A stretch of DNA of 64,000 nucleotides from assembly GCA_001599975.1 (NCBI GenBank), contig BCIO01000006.1:429587-493586 (forward strand), written 5' to 3'. The notes under the pieces were generated by a model. It had not been told where the DNA came from and ran no database searches. It saw nothing but the letters and a program-made list of their open reading frames with translations. The position numbers were made by a program, and so were the translations under genes. The stretch is from Cystobasidiopsis lactophilus. Lineage: Eukaryota > Basidiomycota > Agaricostilbomycetes > Agaricostilbales > Chionosphaeraceae. Of the stretch, positions 33,484 through 44,867 are shown in pieces; positions within the stretch are counted from its first letter, which is position 1; each line of letters begins with the position of its first letter.

Positions 33484-36115
33484 CTAAGGATCGCGAGTGG
33501 CACCTCCAGCGCCAGCCTCAACTGGCTCGACGTCGCTCGCCGCAGGGGCCGCATTGGTTGCCATCCGCAGCCGCTGACGCTCAGCGGCTTGCACTGCCGT
33601 TTCGTACATTGGCGGCAGTTCGTCAATGTCGGGTTCTGCGTCGTCGGCGTGGACCGGAAGCTGGCTGGCAGAAGGACGTCCAGGCACAGACGGCAAAGTC
33701 CGGGCCAGAGTGGGAACGGAAGAGGTGCTGCCACTGCTGGACGCGCCCGGCCGACCTGACAGATACTCTTGTGGCAGCTGGCCTTTTCCGGTGGAAGACG
33801 CAGAAGTCACTTCGCTTTGCTGGTCCGACCAAGCGGGCGACGAAACGACTTCGTGGAAGATGGTGCCTTCCTGAGCGGGCGCGTTCTGCTGGGCAACGCC
33901 GGGCGACCGATTCAACGCGGACTCTGCTGGCACCACGAATGGTGTGGGGTTCGCGCCGTAGGAGGCCATTGCTGGTTCTTCCTCGTGGTCCCAGATAGCG
34001 CCGCGTGCGGGAGCAGCCTGCTTTGCGGCATGGCGGCGGCGGCGGCAGCACCAGAAGAGCAGAAGCAGCGCCACAACGCAGACGCCACCGACAACACCGC
34101 CCACACTTTAGCAAAAGACTGCTTTGAGTATTCGCTCCCCAACAGAGGTTGAATGCGGCTCACATTGCTCCAATAGGTGTCTTCTTTGAGCCACTGGAAT
34201 CTCCTTCTCCTCCATCATCGCCAGTGGTCGTGTCGCCCAAGGTGTTCAAAATGTTCGTATTGGGCGCAAGCAGCGCGGGAATGCGGTAAGCGGGGAGAAG
34301 GTTGCCGACAACAGAAATCATGTCGTTGCACAAGTAGCCTGTCGCCCCAGGAGCTTGAGCAATCGTGACGGCCATCGATATTGGCCGTGGCGCGTTGTAC
34401 TGGGTGTACGCCGCAAAGTCTGTGCATGAAACACCAAATTGGTCAATCGCTCGAACTGGGGAGGCAACAAGGAGGCGAACGTACAGGGCGTCTCGGCTCC
34501 GGTCGGCATTGTATTGGCATTTTGCGACGTGTAGTTGCTGACGGTGAAGGAGCTGCGATCGCTGCCGCCGGACGTGAAGTACGTGAAACCCACACCGATG
34601 AATGCGAACGAGAAGCTGGCATGCGGGTCGTTCGAGCAGGTAATTGGACTGCTGTAGTGGTTGGCGGCGTCGCCTACGCTCGTCGTCCACCCGCTGCCAG
34701 AGTACTGGAAGAGGTTGCTGTGCTCCGCGCTGGAGTAGTTGTAAACTGTGGCGGTCAGGTTGCTGGGGAACACGTAGAGCTTGGGCCCAGGTACACTCCA
34801 GAAGGCAACGCTCTGCTTCTTTCATGAGGACGATGGCTGTGCAATGTAAATACCGGACTGACTGGATCAGCCGACAGGCTGGCAAAGTTTGCGCCAGAAT
34901 CTGCCGAAAAGCATTGTAGCGACCGGCCTGAGTACAAGTTCTTGCACACCACTCACAATAGGTGCCAATCTTCTGTCCAGGTGGCGCAGTCGCTCCCGCG
35001 CTGGTCAATGACGTTTGTGTACACCTGGGCGGCCGCGTTCTTTATGACTTCCGAACTGGACCCAACCGCTTACTTACCAGGAGTAGAATTGGGGATATGC
35101 TGGCGCGACGGCCCCTGTTTCGCCAGTCGTAAACAAGGTGCAATTTTGAGAAGGGCAATCCCTCAAACGGACCTGGAGAATTCTTTGCAGTTTGCTGCCA
35201 GAAGCAAGCGCTCTCATAGCGGATCAGGTAGTTGCCGCTGATCAAGTCTGCCGGGATGATGCTGGTGTACTCCGGGCCCGCTCCACTGGTGTCCGTTCGG
35301 AAGTTGGAAAAAAGCTCCCAGTCTGCAAGTCACTTTGCGGTCAGATGTGCCCTCCTTTGAGAGTAGGCTAATAAGCGCACATGCTACAGCCCATCCCTTG
35401 CCATCAGAGCCGCCCGAACGAAGCCGGAACCAATTCAGGGAGGAAGCGTCGACCGTGCTGCAGTCGCCGTTGCAATTGGCCATATCCAGTGCCTAATCTT
35501 CTCCATATCAGAGACGTTGTGCGACAATTAGTTTCAACCGGCCTACGTTGGAACAGGTACTGAGGAAGGGCTTGCCCAGCGCACTTTCCATCGTGAGAGT
35601 GCTTTCGAGAGGAAGACGCCTTAGTCGACATGTGGACCTAAGCTCAGGGCTTGACGTACAACAAATCGCCGCCTTTGATGGGCAACGAGTCTGTCGGTGT
35701 CGAGCCATTGGCAACGGTTCCCATACCGCCACATGCGAAGGTCGGCACAGTCGGCTACAGGCAGCTTGAGCGGGCACAGATGCAAGCAAGGAGCAAGCAA
35801 CCCACATCATTGATCCACCCTGCACAGAAAGAGCTCAGAGGGGCGATCTATATGCGGGAAGAACTTGTCTCACCATTATTCCAATTGGATGGGCGAGTAC
35901 CGACATTCTTGCTGCCAAATACCCCGGACGAGAGCATGCTGGCATTGGTGTCTAGTACTGGGTAGGTTATGTCGGCGACTGCACAGCAAAGTAAGGAAGT
36001 TAGCGTGGCAAACTGGAGGCGAGCTACAACACTCACTGCGGACCGACGTCAAATAACCTGCGCCTAGGGCGACAGGAGCCATGGCCAATATGAGAGGGGC
36101 CAGCATTGGTACCAT
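33484..36115 (-). CDS. Single-span surface glycoprotein with cytoplasmic LPPMY tail
   Basis: Start at the ATG at 36115 (MVPMLAPLILAMAPVALGAG), a signal peptide. The ectodomain spans several exons: ITYPVLDTNASMLSSGVFGS, LPIKGGDLLYVKP, ANCNGDCSTVDASSLNWF, YVFPSNLTATVYNYSS and FTYFTSGGSDRSSFTVSNY, with many N-x-S/T sites. A Ser/Gly linker (SSGSKKTPIGA) precedes the transmembrane segment (GGVVGGVCVVALLLLFWCC) and a basic stop-transfer (RRRRH). The ~185-residue cytoplasmic tail is Ser/Pro-rich and ends with a PY motif (DELPPMYETAV). Ectodomain exon borders around 35.0-35.8 kb are unresolved, and two adjacent genes cannot be fully excluded. Layout resembles basidiomycete surface sensors; the PY motif suggests ubiquitin-dependent turnover by Rsp5. 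Confidence 0.6.
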
Positions 36116-36696
36116 AGTCGACCGGTTGTAGAAGGACAGGCTGTGAAGTCGCGCTTCGCCAAGGCTATGGAGAGGTCTGACTGTGAGACAAGTCGTTGAA
36201 GATCTTTTGGTTCCCGCCAGCTTAGATTGGCTCTGGTCGCTGGCCTATGGCCCTTGCAATTACTCTTGGCATTATGCGATCTTGTCTCTGCCCGGCCGCG
36301 TTCGGTCGCACGCGTTTTGTGAGCGACGGGCAAGCTTCTTTGCAGCAGCTCAGACTGCCGACACGAACGGAGACATCGGCGCATCCCTCGTTGCTTAGCC
36401 ACTGATTTGCGCGAGACCTCGCTTCAGGATACTGAGGCATAGAAAAGCACAAGCCAGGATAATTGCCATTGGGTAGGCAGCAAAGATCTCATGGTGGGCT
36501 GCAGCAAAGGGTTGAAGTCTGTGCGCGCGGGAGTGACATTACGGGAGTGCAAGATTATTTGACAGTGCAAAATGCGATGGGATGAATGAGGGTGAGGTAT
36601 ATGGCCGAACACAGAGCCCCAAAGGAGGAGAAAGAACATGCTTGGGCGAGAAAGGAACTTGGGCGGCGAAGCGGAGTTGCCCGCGATGAAAACGCA
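36116..36696. other. Intergenic, surface-protein promoter
   Basis: No gene seen in this 580-bp stretch between two leftward genes. Confidence 0.4.
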
Positions 36697-38817
36697 TCAG
36701 AGCAGCCCTTTCTTGTGCGCCTTTTTGAGTTTCTTGCGACACCACTCCATGAACAGATCTGGGCTTTCCACGACGAACGAGCCGGACAGGGCGTTCATGA
36801 TGTTTTCGAAGTCGGCCTTGGGATGCAAGATGTAACCTGCGCCCAAGATAGGATGCCAAATTGAGAAAGAGCTGGAGGCCCAAAAGGACGCTAAATACGT
36901 ACTGCGCAGGCCCCAGATGACAGCCAGGGCAACGACGATCAGCAGGTCGGAGCCTTCGAGGAGGTAGGCGTCCCAGATCCGAAGTTGAACTTCAAAGGAG
37001 AATGTGGAGGAGGTGTAAAGGGTGATGTACCACTTAGTGGCGTATGACGACGGATGGATGAGGTGCTTTGTCTTCGGAACCCGAACCCTGATGAGCGACC
37101 TGTGGCAGCGGAAACCCTTGAAGGAACCGACGAACCAAGACTTGCGCCACCTTCGGCATCCACAGCTGACAAAGAGCCTCTTGTTTCTCAAAGCACCCGT
37201 GCAGACCAGGAAAGCCAGTTCGCATCATGTCGTGCATCTGGAACTTGTCAAATGGCGACTTGACACTAACAGGCGGCGCGGGCTTTTCTTCGAGGTGGTG
37301 GCCATTTCCATTCATTTTGCCGTTACTTTGGCCATTGGATGATGGCCGCAAGTGTTCTGGGCCGTGGAAAGTGCTCATGAGCGAGCCAGCGCCGTAAGCG
37401 ATGCAGATGCTGGCTATGCCGGCCATGCCTTGGCAGTAGCCGCACTCTTCGCCTGAAAGTCGGGCTCGGCTAATCAGCTACTGCAAATGGGCGGCAATAG
37501 GCCACAAGCTCACACGTAGCCGACAGCTCATGCAACACCTCGAAGAGCATTCTTTGGCCTTTGCCGTATCGAGTGACGAACAGTGTGTGAGAGGCCAGAG
37601 TTCTGGGGATATCCAAGTCAATTTGTGTGTCGTGCGGTGTTGGCGCGCTGTGGGCTCCGCGGCCCAATATTGACCCTTTGCCAAAGTCCGACTGGAGGTC
37701 TGCCAATAGTCTCGCCATCAGAACGGTCCGCCCAACCATTCAATCTTGTACTGACGGCTTTGTAGAGATGGGACGGCCTTGAAATCCGGGGTGAGTCCAG
37801 AAAGGGCAGGCCAGACGGCCGGCCTCCACCGGTCTGGAATGCCTTTGTATATTCGCTTGCGCAGCTGTAGCAAAACGTGCTCACCAAACTTGAGCGACCG
37901 ATCACTAGGCGGACGAGTCGCAAGAGCGCACCTTTCTCCGACTAGAGCCTGACGAAAGCAGGGAGGGCTTCAGCTGCCAGGTGCTGGCTTCGGCGGTCGG
38001 ATTGGGATGGGACAGCATATCTAGCCATTTTTCAGTTCTAGCGTTCTCTTTGTCTAGTTCTTCGGGAGAGGGGGAGTGAGCGGAGGTCAGGATGGCTTTC
38101 GGCGGGTTAGGGGTAGCAGCTGGCGGCGCCACTTTGGCGTTGTTGCGCGTGTACGCTGATGCGGCCAGTAGCACCGTCCTAGAGTCGGCTAAAGAAGGCG
38201 ACGAAGGGGCAACAGGGTCTTCAGGCGGGCCATCAACGAAGAAGCCAAAGCGGTCGACCTCTCGATCCGGCCTGGCGCGGGCGTAGGTCGTCGAAGTGCC
38301 AAGGATAGCGCTCGACCTGGGCATGCCAGCCTTTGGGCCAAAGCGCGCTTCGCAGAGCCGCTCCTCCCAAGCTCGGCGAGCTTCTTTGGAAGCCATGGCA
38401 TGTTGGGCCCGACCGTCCCTTGTGAGCTCGACCCCTGGCAGCCAGCCGTCGCCGTACACACCGCCCACTCTTTCTAGCAACGAGTAAGTAGCCTATGTAG
38501 CAGCAGCCAAAAGTAAGCGACAGCGCAGAGATTGGGGCACAAGTAGGACGCACGACAATCTGTTGAGCTTCCGACAGAGGCGAGGGCTCGAACGACTCTG
38601 TGGAGACGGTGGCCTTCGTGTTTTGCTGTACGGCGCCTAGCAAATGCTTGTTGTTCAAGTGCTGACAGGGCCCCAGCGAGTCGGACGACGGGACCAAGTG
38701 CAACGCTGGAGCCGATCGCCTAGACGAGACGGACGAGCGCCGAGTGGGCGACGGGTCATCGGCGCTGTCAATTGAGATGCCAGGAGGCGACGGCGCGGCT
38801 AATTCCTCCATCCTCAT
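36697..38817 (-). CDS. TBC-domain Rab GTPase-activating protein
   Basis: Start at the ATG at 38817 (MRMEELAAPSPPGISI), end KKAHKKGLL at 36697. The N-terminal ~230 residues are Ser/Pro-rich and disordered. The TBC domain then shows YKGIPDRWRPAVWPALSG, the arginine-finger motif as IDLDIPRT (IxxDxxR), HTLFVTRYGKGQRMLFEVL, the glutamine finger YCQGMAGIAS, LRIWDAYLLEGSDLLIVVAL and a final helix block. Both catalytic residues (Arg, Gln) are present, so it should stimulate GTP hydrolysis by a Rab. Target Rab unknown. Several short introns; the stretch at 36840-36900 contains one that separates the two last membrane-like helices. Confidence 0.85.
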
Positions 38818-39043
38818 TGGTCAAGACATTGGGGGTAATTGCTCGTCCAGAGCCAAGTATTGCACTGAGGAGCTTCTTCGGCAATTACACCCGGCATGTG
38901 GGTTAGCCGCACCGCTGCTTGGCAATTCCTTTGAGTTGGATGGTGAACTGTTACATTTAGCTCTGTGGGAGCGCCGCAAAGTATTACAAGATTAGTGAAT
39001 GCTGAACGAAGGGGAGGACCAGAGCCTCATGCAAGCTGCCGGA

Positions 39044-40476
39044 TCAATGCGCATCAGCGTGAGCTTCGAGGGCGTCATCGTCTCTTGCTGTCTGTAATTC
39101 TTCAAGGGGCGCCTTGGGAGTCTCGTAAAACGGCGTCAACGCGGGAGGTTGGGGTTCTTGGGCGCCAGTGCTGTCCGTCTTTGCCACCTCCGCTGGTGCC
39201 GCCGGCGCTCCGCTTGCGGCTGGAGCTGATGAGGAGCCGTTGGGAGTTTGGGAAGAGCTGTATTTCCGCTGCCGGTTCTCGAGCCACGGCCCAGCCGAGG
39301 AGAGGTGGCAGCCGCCTGGGCACTCGCACGCGCCACCCAAGATCGAGGGCAGGTTCTCGGCTGGGATGTCGGCCAGCAGCTCGCTCTTGTAGTCTTTGCC
39401 GAGGATCCGAATCTTCTCCTGCGTTTCCTTAGCCAGCCATCCTTTGATGATTTCTGTGGTGGTGGCGCGGCGACGGCCCAGGTCAGCTTGTTGCTTCAGA
39501 GCCACTCATCTGAAGGAATCAGACCCACTCCAGATATACGTGAAGGACGAAGGGCAGTTGATGATAGACAGGTGGCCCATCGTTTCCGGGTAGTAGTTTT
39601 GGGAGACGTGAAAGCACTTCTGGGCCAGCGTCTTGATTTGCCAGAATTGCGAAAGCGAGAATCCTTTGAGCTGCAATCACCACGTCAGGATTTTGAGCCA
39701 AAACGTGACGAGGAGAGCGAGGAATACGTCGACGATGCAATAGGCGCTGTCCAAGTACGTCCCAGCCGCTCGAGTGCAGGCTGGAAGAACCTCGCGAGGC
39801 AGCGCTTCGCAATTGACGACCACCGTCTTCCAGTGCCACTCTGGTGACGAGACCTTGTAGAGGGCAGGAATGTTCATGGCGCCAAAGAACTGAATGTTCA
39901 GCGGCCGGCCTTTGTTGTCCGTCTTGTGGAACCACATGGGCCAGTACTTGAAGATCTCGTCCTTCTTATCAAAAGCGAAAGGGTCAATTTCGTCGTAGCT
40001 GTTCGGATCCGGCATGAGAGCTGCTCGAGCGGACTGGCAGGCAGAGTCAATGGCACGAACAGCTGATCGATGTGTTTGCCTTCCACGCAGTCCCTTCGCC
40101 AGGTTTGACAAGACCGGAACAGGTGGACCGACGCTTGCATGTTGAACCGCCTGAGCACACAGCATGAGAACCGGTCGTGTTTACCATTGCGCCCTCCAAG
40201 CTGCGCCAAGCGCCTGGGGATCGCAGCTCACCTTGCCCTCAAGAATCGTAGCAGTGTACCGTCTCCATTGATTGGATCCAGGATCGAGTCGTCTTCGTCG
40301 AGCAGGCCTTCCTTCTTTAGTTCCTCTCGAAATGCAAGCAGCTTCTCCTCTTGCGCTTGCGTCAGGTTGCCCAGCCGCCCGCCGCCGGCGCCAACGCTGA
40401 TCACTGAAGCAGACCTGGAAGGCGGCGGCCTGCTTGAGCTGGCCATCTTCCTCGTTGTCTGAAGGCAAGCGGACAT
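39044..40476 (-). CDS. SEC14: Sec14-like phosphatidylinositol/phosphatidylcholine transfer protein
   Basis: The CRAL-TRIO N-domain reads LGNLTQAQEEKLLAFREEL, GTLLRFLRAR and CVEGKHIDQLF-like segments; the lipid-binding domain continues FKYWPMWFHKTDNKGRPLNI, FFGAMNIPALYKV, LKGFSLSQFWQIK, CFHVSQNYYPETMGHLSIIN, WLAKETQEKIRILGKDY and LPSILGGACECPGGC. These match fungal Sec14 closely over its full length. A C-terminal extension of about 80 residues (QRKYSSSQTPNGSSSAPAAS) is extra and low-complexity. Sec14 coordinates PI/PC exchange and PI4P synthesis at the Golgi. Two Met candidates, 40476 and 40446; the second (MASSSRPPPSRSASV) starts where the family usually does. Confidence 0.9.
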
Positions 40477-40602
40477 CACCGAGCTCCCCCCTCTTCGTCT
40501 GGCACGGCCGAGGAGAGACTAGTCGCGCTTGACCAATCCGCGGCCAACTCAGCCCATCGCCATTTAAACTTTACAACACTCCCAACAGCACTAGCATTCA
40601 CC
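40477..40602. promoter_or_regulatory. Short divergent promoter, SEC14 and TIM-like gene
   Basis: Only 126-156 bp separate the divergent start codons, so the two promoters must overlap or be shared. Confidence 0.5.
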
Positions 40603-41438
40603 ATGCCAGAGGCCAAGCGCATCGTCGGCTGCTCCTTAAAAATGTACTTCACCCTGGCCAAAACTCAAGCCTACTTGTGCGCTCGCCTTCCCGCTTGAAC
40701 GATGTGCATGGTTCTGATATGGTTCCGATTCATCTCCGTCCTAACAGGGAGGGCGTCGCGGCGTTGGAGAAGGAGATTGCCAAGCTGGGCGTCGACTTCT
40801 TTGTTGTGCCCGACTTTCTCAGCTTGCCGGCCACCCAGCGGCTCTTTGGCGACTCCAAGACCATCGCGTACGGCGCTCAGGACGTCTTCTACGAGGACTT
40901 TGGCGCTTACACCGGCGAGGTATCGCCTGCCAACCTGAAGGAACTGGGGGTGACTTATGTCGAGGTCGGGCACGCCGAGCGCCGAGCGCTCTTCAAGGAG
41001 GACGACGCCACGGTCGTCAAAAAGTCATTGGCAGCAGCGCGGAACGGCATGGTGCCGCTCGTTTGCATCGGCGAGCTCAGCGAGGCGGGCGGCGTCGACT
41101 CCGCTGTCCAGCAGTGCTCGGCCCAGATCCTGCCCATCCTGGCGGGCATCGCCGACCCTAAGCAAGAAATCGTCTTCGCCTACGAACCTGTCTGGGCCAT
41201 TGGCCAAAAGGACCCAGCTTCCGCCGAGCACGTCAACCAGGTGATTGCCCACCTGCGTGAGCTGATCCCAGTCGCGCGCAAGGCGGCTGTTCGATTCTTG
41301 TACGGCGGCTCCGCCCAGAGGGGCAGCTTCGCCAACTTGTCCGGTCAGCTGGACGGCCTCTTTTTGGGCCGATTCGGACACGACTTGAAAGCCCTCCACG
41401 ACATCGTGGCTGAGGTCGCTGCCGCCCCTCGCTCCTAA
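40603..41438 (+). CDS. Triosephosphate-isomerase-like sugar phosphate isomerase
   Basis: Exons 40603-40676 and 40748-41438 (765 nt, 254 aa). TIM-barrel landmarks: the first strand as VGCSLKMYF, the catalytic His in YVEVGHAERRALF, the catalytic Glu in FAYEPVWAIG and the phosphate loop as FLYGGSAQRGSF. Catalytic Lys, His and Glu are all present, but canonical TIM has N-W-K (GGNWKMNG) at the first site; here the Asn is Ser, and YGGSV is YGGSA. This is the branch of TIM homologues that includes tetrulose-phosphate isomerases in bacteria, so erythrulose or another sugar phosphate is a likelier substrate than DHAP (inference). The housekeeping TPI would lie elsewhere. Confidence 0.88.
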
Positions 41439-41593
41439 TTTCAACTGTGAAGACCAGGCCGCCGACTGACTCTTCGCGTGACTCCATACCCCTGCCTCCC
41501 AGTATACCACTCCCCCTTTCGGCGCAGCTTGTCCTTCCGAAGCCTTCGGACGTCCCGCCTCCAGCGCCTTTTTCCTTGACCATCACCATCAAG

Positions 41594-42311
41594 ATGATGC
41601 CTCAGTCCCCTCGGATGATGCCGGCCTACAATCAAGTGCAAGCGCAAGCGCAAGCTCAAGCGATGCGGTCTCAGCATGTGGCAAGGGTCATGCAGCAAGC
41701 GCAGCGGGATGAGCTGGCGAAGCTCGACATGGCATTCACGTCCCTCGCCTCGGATTTCCAGCTGCGCTGTCGGCGCATTGATTACCTCCTCTCCCTCGAC
41801 AGGAATGTACGTGCTTTGCGTCCATTAGAGAATTCCGAGGAAAGGGCGGCTCAGCGATTTGCAGGGGTTGGATGCGATGCGCAACGCCGCTCGGCTCCTC
41901 AGGCGTCACCTTGAAACGGCGCTGAGCATCGTCAACATGGACGTCATGTCAGATGCGGACCTTCAGAACCTCAACAAGACGCTCGTCGATGCCACTTTGT
42001 GGAGAACGTGCTGGATGAGGCCGGACGGCGGGTACGCGGCCAAGAGGGCGCTCATGTTGCGCCGCAAGCAGCACATCCAGGCGGAAGAGCAAGCCTGCCA
42101 GCGGCTTCTGATGAAGAAGGAGACACTCTTGGCGAGGGCGACCATGCTTTTTCCCGCAGAAGTCGCGCGCGCGAAGGCCAACCTCAGGCAGACCACGTCC
42201 CTCCAGGACCACTTCACCATCCCGCTGGCCCTCCCTGCGCCAGTTTCTGCTGCTCAACAAGCTGTCATGCCAATGCAGATGCCGCAGATGCCGATGGTGC
42301 TCGCCCAATAG
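41594..42311 (+). CDS. Unknown 219-residue helical protein
   Basis: Exons 41594-41806 and 41865-42311 (660 nt); intron GTACGT..TTGCAG. After MMPQSPRMMP and a Gln/Ala repeat (QVQAQAQAQAM) come amphipathic helices (DELAKLDMAFTSLASDFQL, RNAARLLRRHLETALSIV, RKQHIQAEEQACQRLLMKKE). The tail is Pro/Met/Gln-rich (MPMQMPQMPMVLAQ). No signal peptide or membrane span. The shape suits a coiled-coil subunit of a nuclear or cytoskeletal complex, but I do not recognise the family. Transcribed in the same direction as the TIM-like gene, 155 bp downstream. Confidence 0.65.
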
Positions 42312-42636
42312 ATTCTTCTTCATCTTCGCCAGTCGCTCCTCGCTCTCATCTCTTGCCCGTACTAAATTGGCATGGAATCCTATACAGAACTTTGTCGAAA
42401 CAGTCGGAAACGAAAGGTGTCAAGACTTGCGCAGAAAGTGCGACCTTCGGCTCTTTCACTGTCCAGGCCAGTCCCTTTGTCGAAGCCGGGTCTCGCATCC
42501 TCCGTTGCACTTCCAGCGCCGGTCTCAACCACCCGTCTTCGACCACCACCTCATGCGACTTGCATGCCGCTTGGCTCGCATCGAGGACCAAGCCACTGGC
42601 ACGGTGGCGTTCGCTATGGGCGCGAGAAGAGAATAG
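42312..42636. other. Gap, probable 5' part of the next gene
   Basis: Three overlapping open frames; one or more exons of the following membrane protein (signal peptide and start) probably lie here, but the frame is not decidable by eye. Confidence 0.35.
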
Positions 42637-44649
42637 CAGTCCTGCCGTCCTCTAGGCGGCTTGACCCCCGTCAGTCTGACCCTCAGCCATCTTGATTTCG
42701 GCCAGCTCTCATGTTCGTACCCAGCAACGCCGCCGGAGAGCACTTCGGTCGCCGCTGGTCCTTCTTCAACTGCGGCAGTGGTACCCCCAGCTTCTTCATC
42801 CAAAGCGACCGCCCCCGTCCAAGGTGAATCTTCTGACTCTCTGCATAGCAGCACAACGATCTTCAAGGCTCAGCCTGTTCTGACTCCAGCGGCGCCTCCG
42901 AGTAAGGGTCCTGCGCCGCCGAAACGCCAAGCCGCGCTGACGTGAAGGGACTTTAGCTTCCACCCCGACATCAACGCCTTCTCAAACTAGCATTGCGCAG
43001 ACCCGCTCCGCGAACCAGTCTTCATCCAGCTCGACGACCCTCCAACTCGCATCCTCTCATGCATCATCCAGCGCGAGTCAGTCCCGGCCGTCCGGAGCGT
43101 CTTCCAACCATTCATCTGCGTCCAAGACGACGTCTTCGGGCTCCCCTGCCGTCGTTACGGCAGAAAAGCCCACCTCGACCAAGTCTACCAAGAGCGCGAC
43201 CATAGCCGGCGTCGTCGCAGCAGTAGTGCTCATCTTGGTCTTTCTTGCAATTGGGGCGTTCTACTACTGTGCGTGACTATCTCTTTTAAGGCTCCCTCCA
43301 CCGACACCGAACCCACAGGGAAGAAGCGAAAACGCACGCGGCAGTCTGGCTTCAGCATCGGAGACCGACAGCACTCGTTTGTCGTTGACAACATATCTGA
43401 AAAGTCAGCCGACGACTTTGGACGAGGGAGTCATGGCGGCGACTACCCCTACGGCGGCGACTTTGGAGGTGGCGTCGCACAAGGGGGCAGCAATGTACAA
43501 AAGGGACACAAGCGATCGGACTCCGACAAGTCATATGTTGCGTATCAGCCACCCCCTCGTAAGCTTTGCCACTTTGGAAACGTCCAAACTGAGTGTATGT
43601 TCCGACAGCTCAATGGCAAGCGAGCGCTCCCCACCATTACGCGGAAACCCCTACTCCACCAGCTTCAGATCAAGCCACGCATCCTTACTCTCGCCCTCCT
43701 CTACCACCTTCGGACTACAGCGACAACCGGGCCGCGCACGAATTAGCAGGTTCCGAACAAGACAACCGGCAAAGTTCTTACTTCCAGCCTCGTCCTCCAG
43801 CTGGCCAGGCGCAGGATGTGGGGCCGCTGAAGATCACCGCGCGGGGTACAGGCGGGTGGTTCAAGAAGCCGGGCGAGAAACCGCCGCAAGATGGTCGACT
43901 GTGAGTTAGCAGAAAATCTGTGTCAAGATCTTCCTGAAAGTGGAGCAACCAGATTTCCTCCCACTCGTGATTCGGCGTATGGCCCAGAGATTGCAAGACT
44001 GGCGAGCGATTCGGGCATGGGGGCTTTGACTCTCGCCGAGAACTGGTCGAGCCAAGATGGGCCGCCCCAAATCCCTATGCCAGGCCATCTTCAAATGCCT
44101 CCCATGGCGAAGCAATCGAATAAAAGCGAAGGGGTGTTGACTATGGCGGAGCAATGGGCGCAGCCGCAGCCGCAGCCCAACCAGCAGCGCCGCCAGCAAG
44201 CTCGTCAGCCCCCGCCCAAAGCTCAGCCCCAAGCTGGCTTGCTGAGCGATTTAAGCATGTTGGACGATTGGTCGAAACCTCTCCCTCCACCCAAGCAGCT
44301 CGCCCCACCCAAGGCCAATCCTCGCGCCACTCGGGCCAGCAGCAGCTCGCCATTCTCACGCACCCTTGCAGAACAGGCGGATTACTTTAGACGAGGGTCC
44401 AACACGCCATCGCTAACCGACAAAGACAGCGAGATTCTCGCGGGTGGCACCATGGCCTCAAGCCAGGTCCGCATTGGCGACAGCCAATTCTTCCCGCCAT
44501 CGAATGCTCCGCCTGTTCCGGCTATCCGTCAGTCGCTGCTGGCTCAAAGCAAGCCTCTGACACCTCAGGGCCCTGTTGGCATTCTGAAAAATGCAAATGC
44601 CAAAGCACCAGCCGCGGTTTATAGGTCGTCCGAGAGCCCGCAGCAGTAA
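42637..44649 (+). CDS. Mucin-like single-span surface protein, 5' end unresolved
   Basis: From an acceptor at 42636 the frame reads GGLTPVSLTLSHLDFGQLSC, followed by a Ser/Thr/Ala-rich ectodomain, a linker (PTSTKSTKSA), a membrane segment (TIAGVVAAVVLILVFLAIGAFYY) and a basic anchor (KKRKRTR). Exons after the span: from 43319, with donors at GTAAGC (43561) and GTGAGT (~43900). The ~400-residue cytoplasmic tail is Pro/Gln/Ser-rich (QPPPPQW, PLPPSDYSDN) and holds two similar motifs: GALTLAENWSSQDG and GVLTMAEQWAQ, plus LLSDLSMLDDWSKP and SRTLAEQADYF. Ends SSESPQQ at 44649. Architecture is like WSC/Mid2-type wall sensors or SKG6-type proteins. Start not located. Confidence 0.6.
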
Positions 44650-44867
44650 GCGTTGTTTTCTCTCAAGACTGGTGGCTATTTTGATCGTTCCGCATCTCAG
44701 GGTCCTGAATTTGCTGGACAACTACGGGGCGTCTCAACCGACCTTCACGGATTCGTCGCCGAGCGGGAATTATTCGAGATAACAGAGGCACTGTTGTTGC
44801 CCATTGTTTTGTGAATTTCAGCATACATCTGGCCCTGTTTGGCCATATCGAAGCCCTTCGGTTTGAT

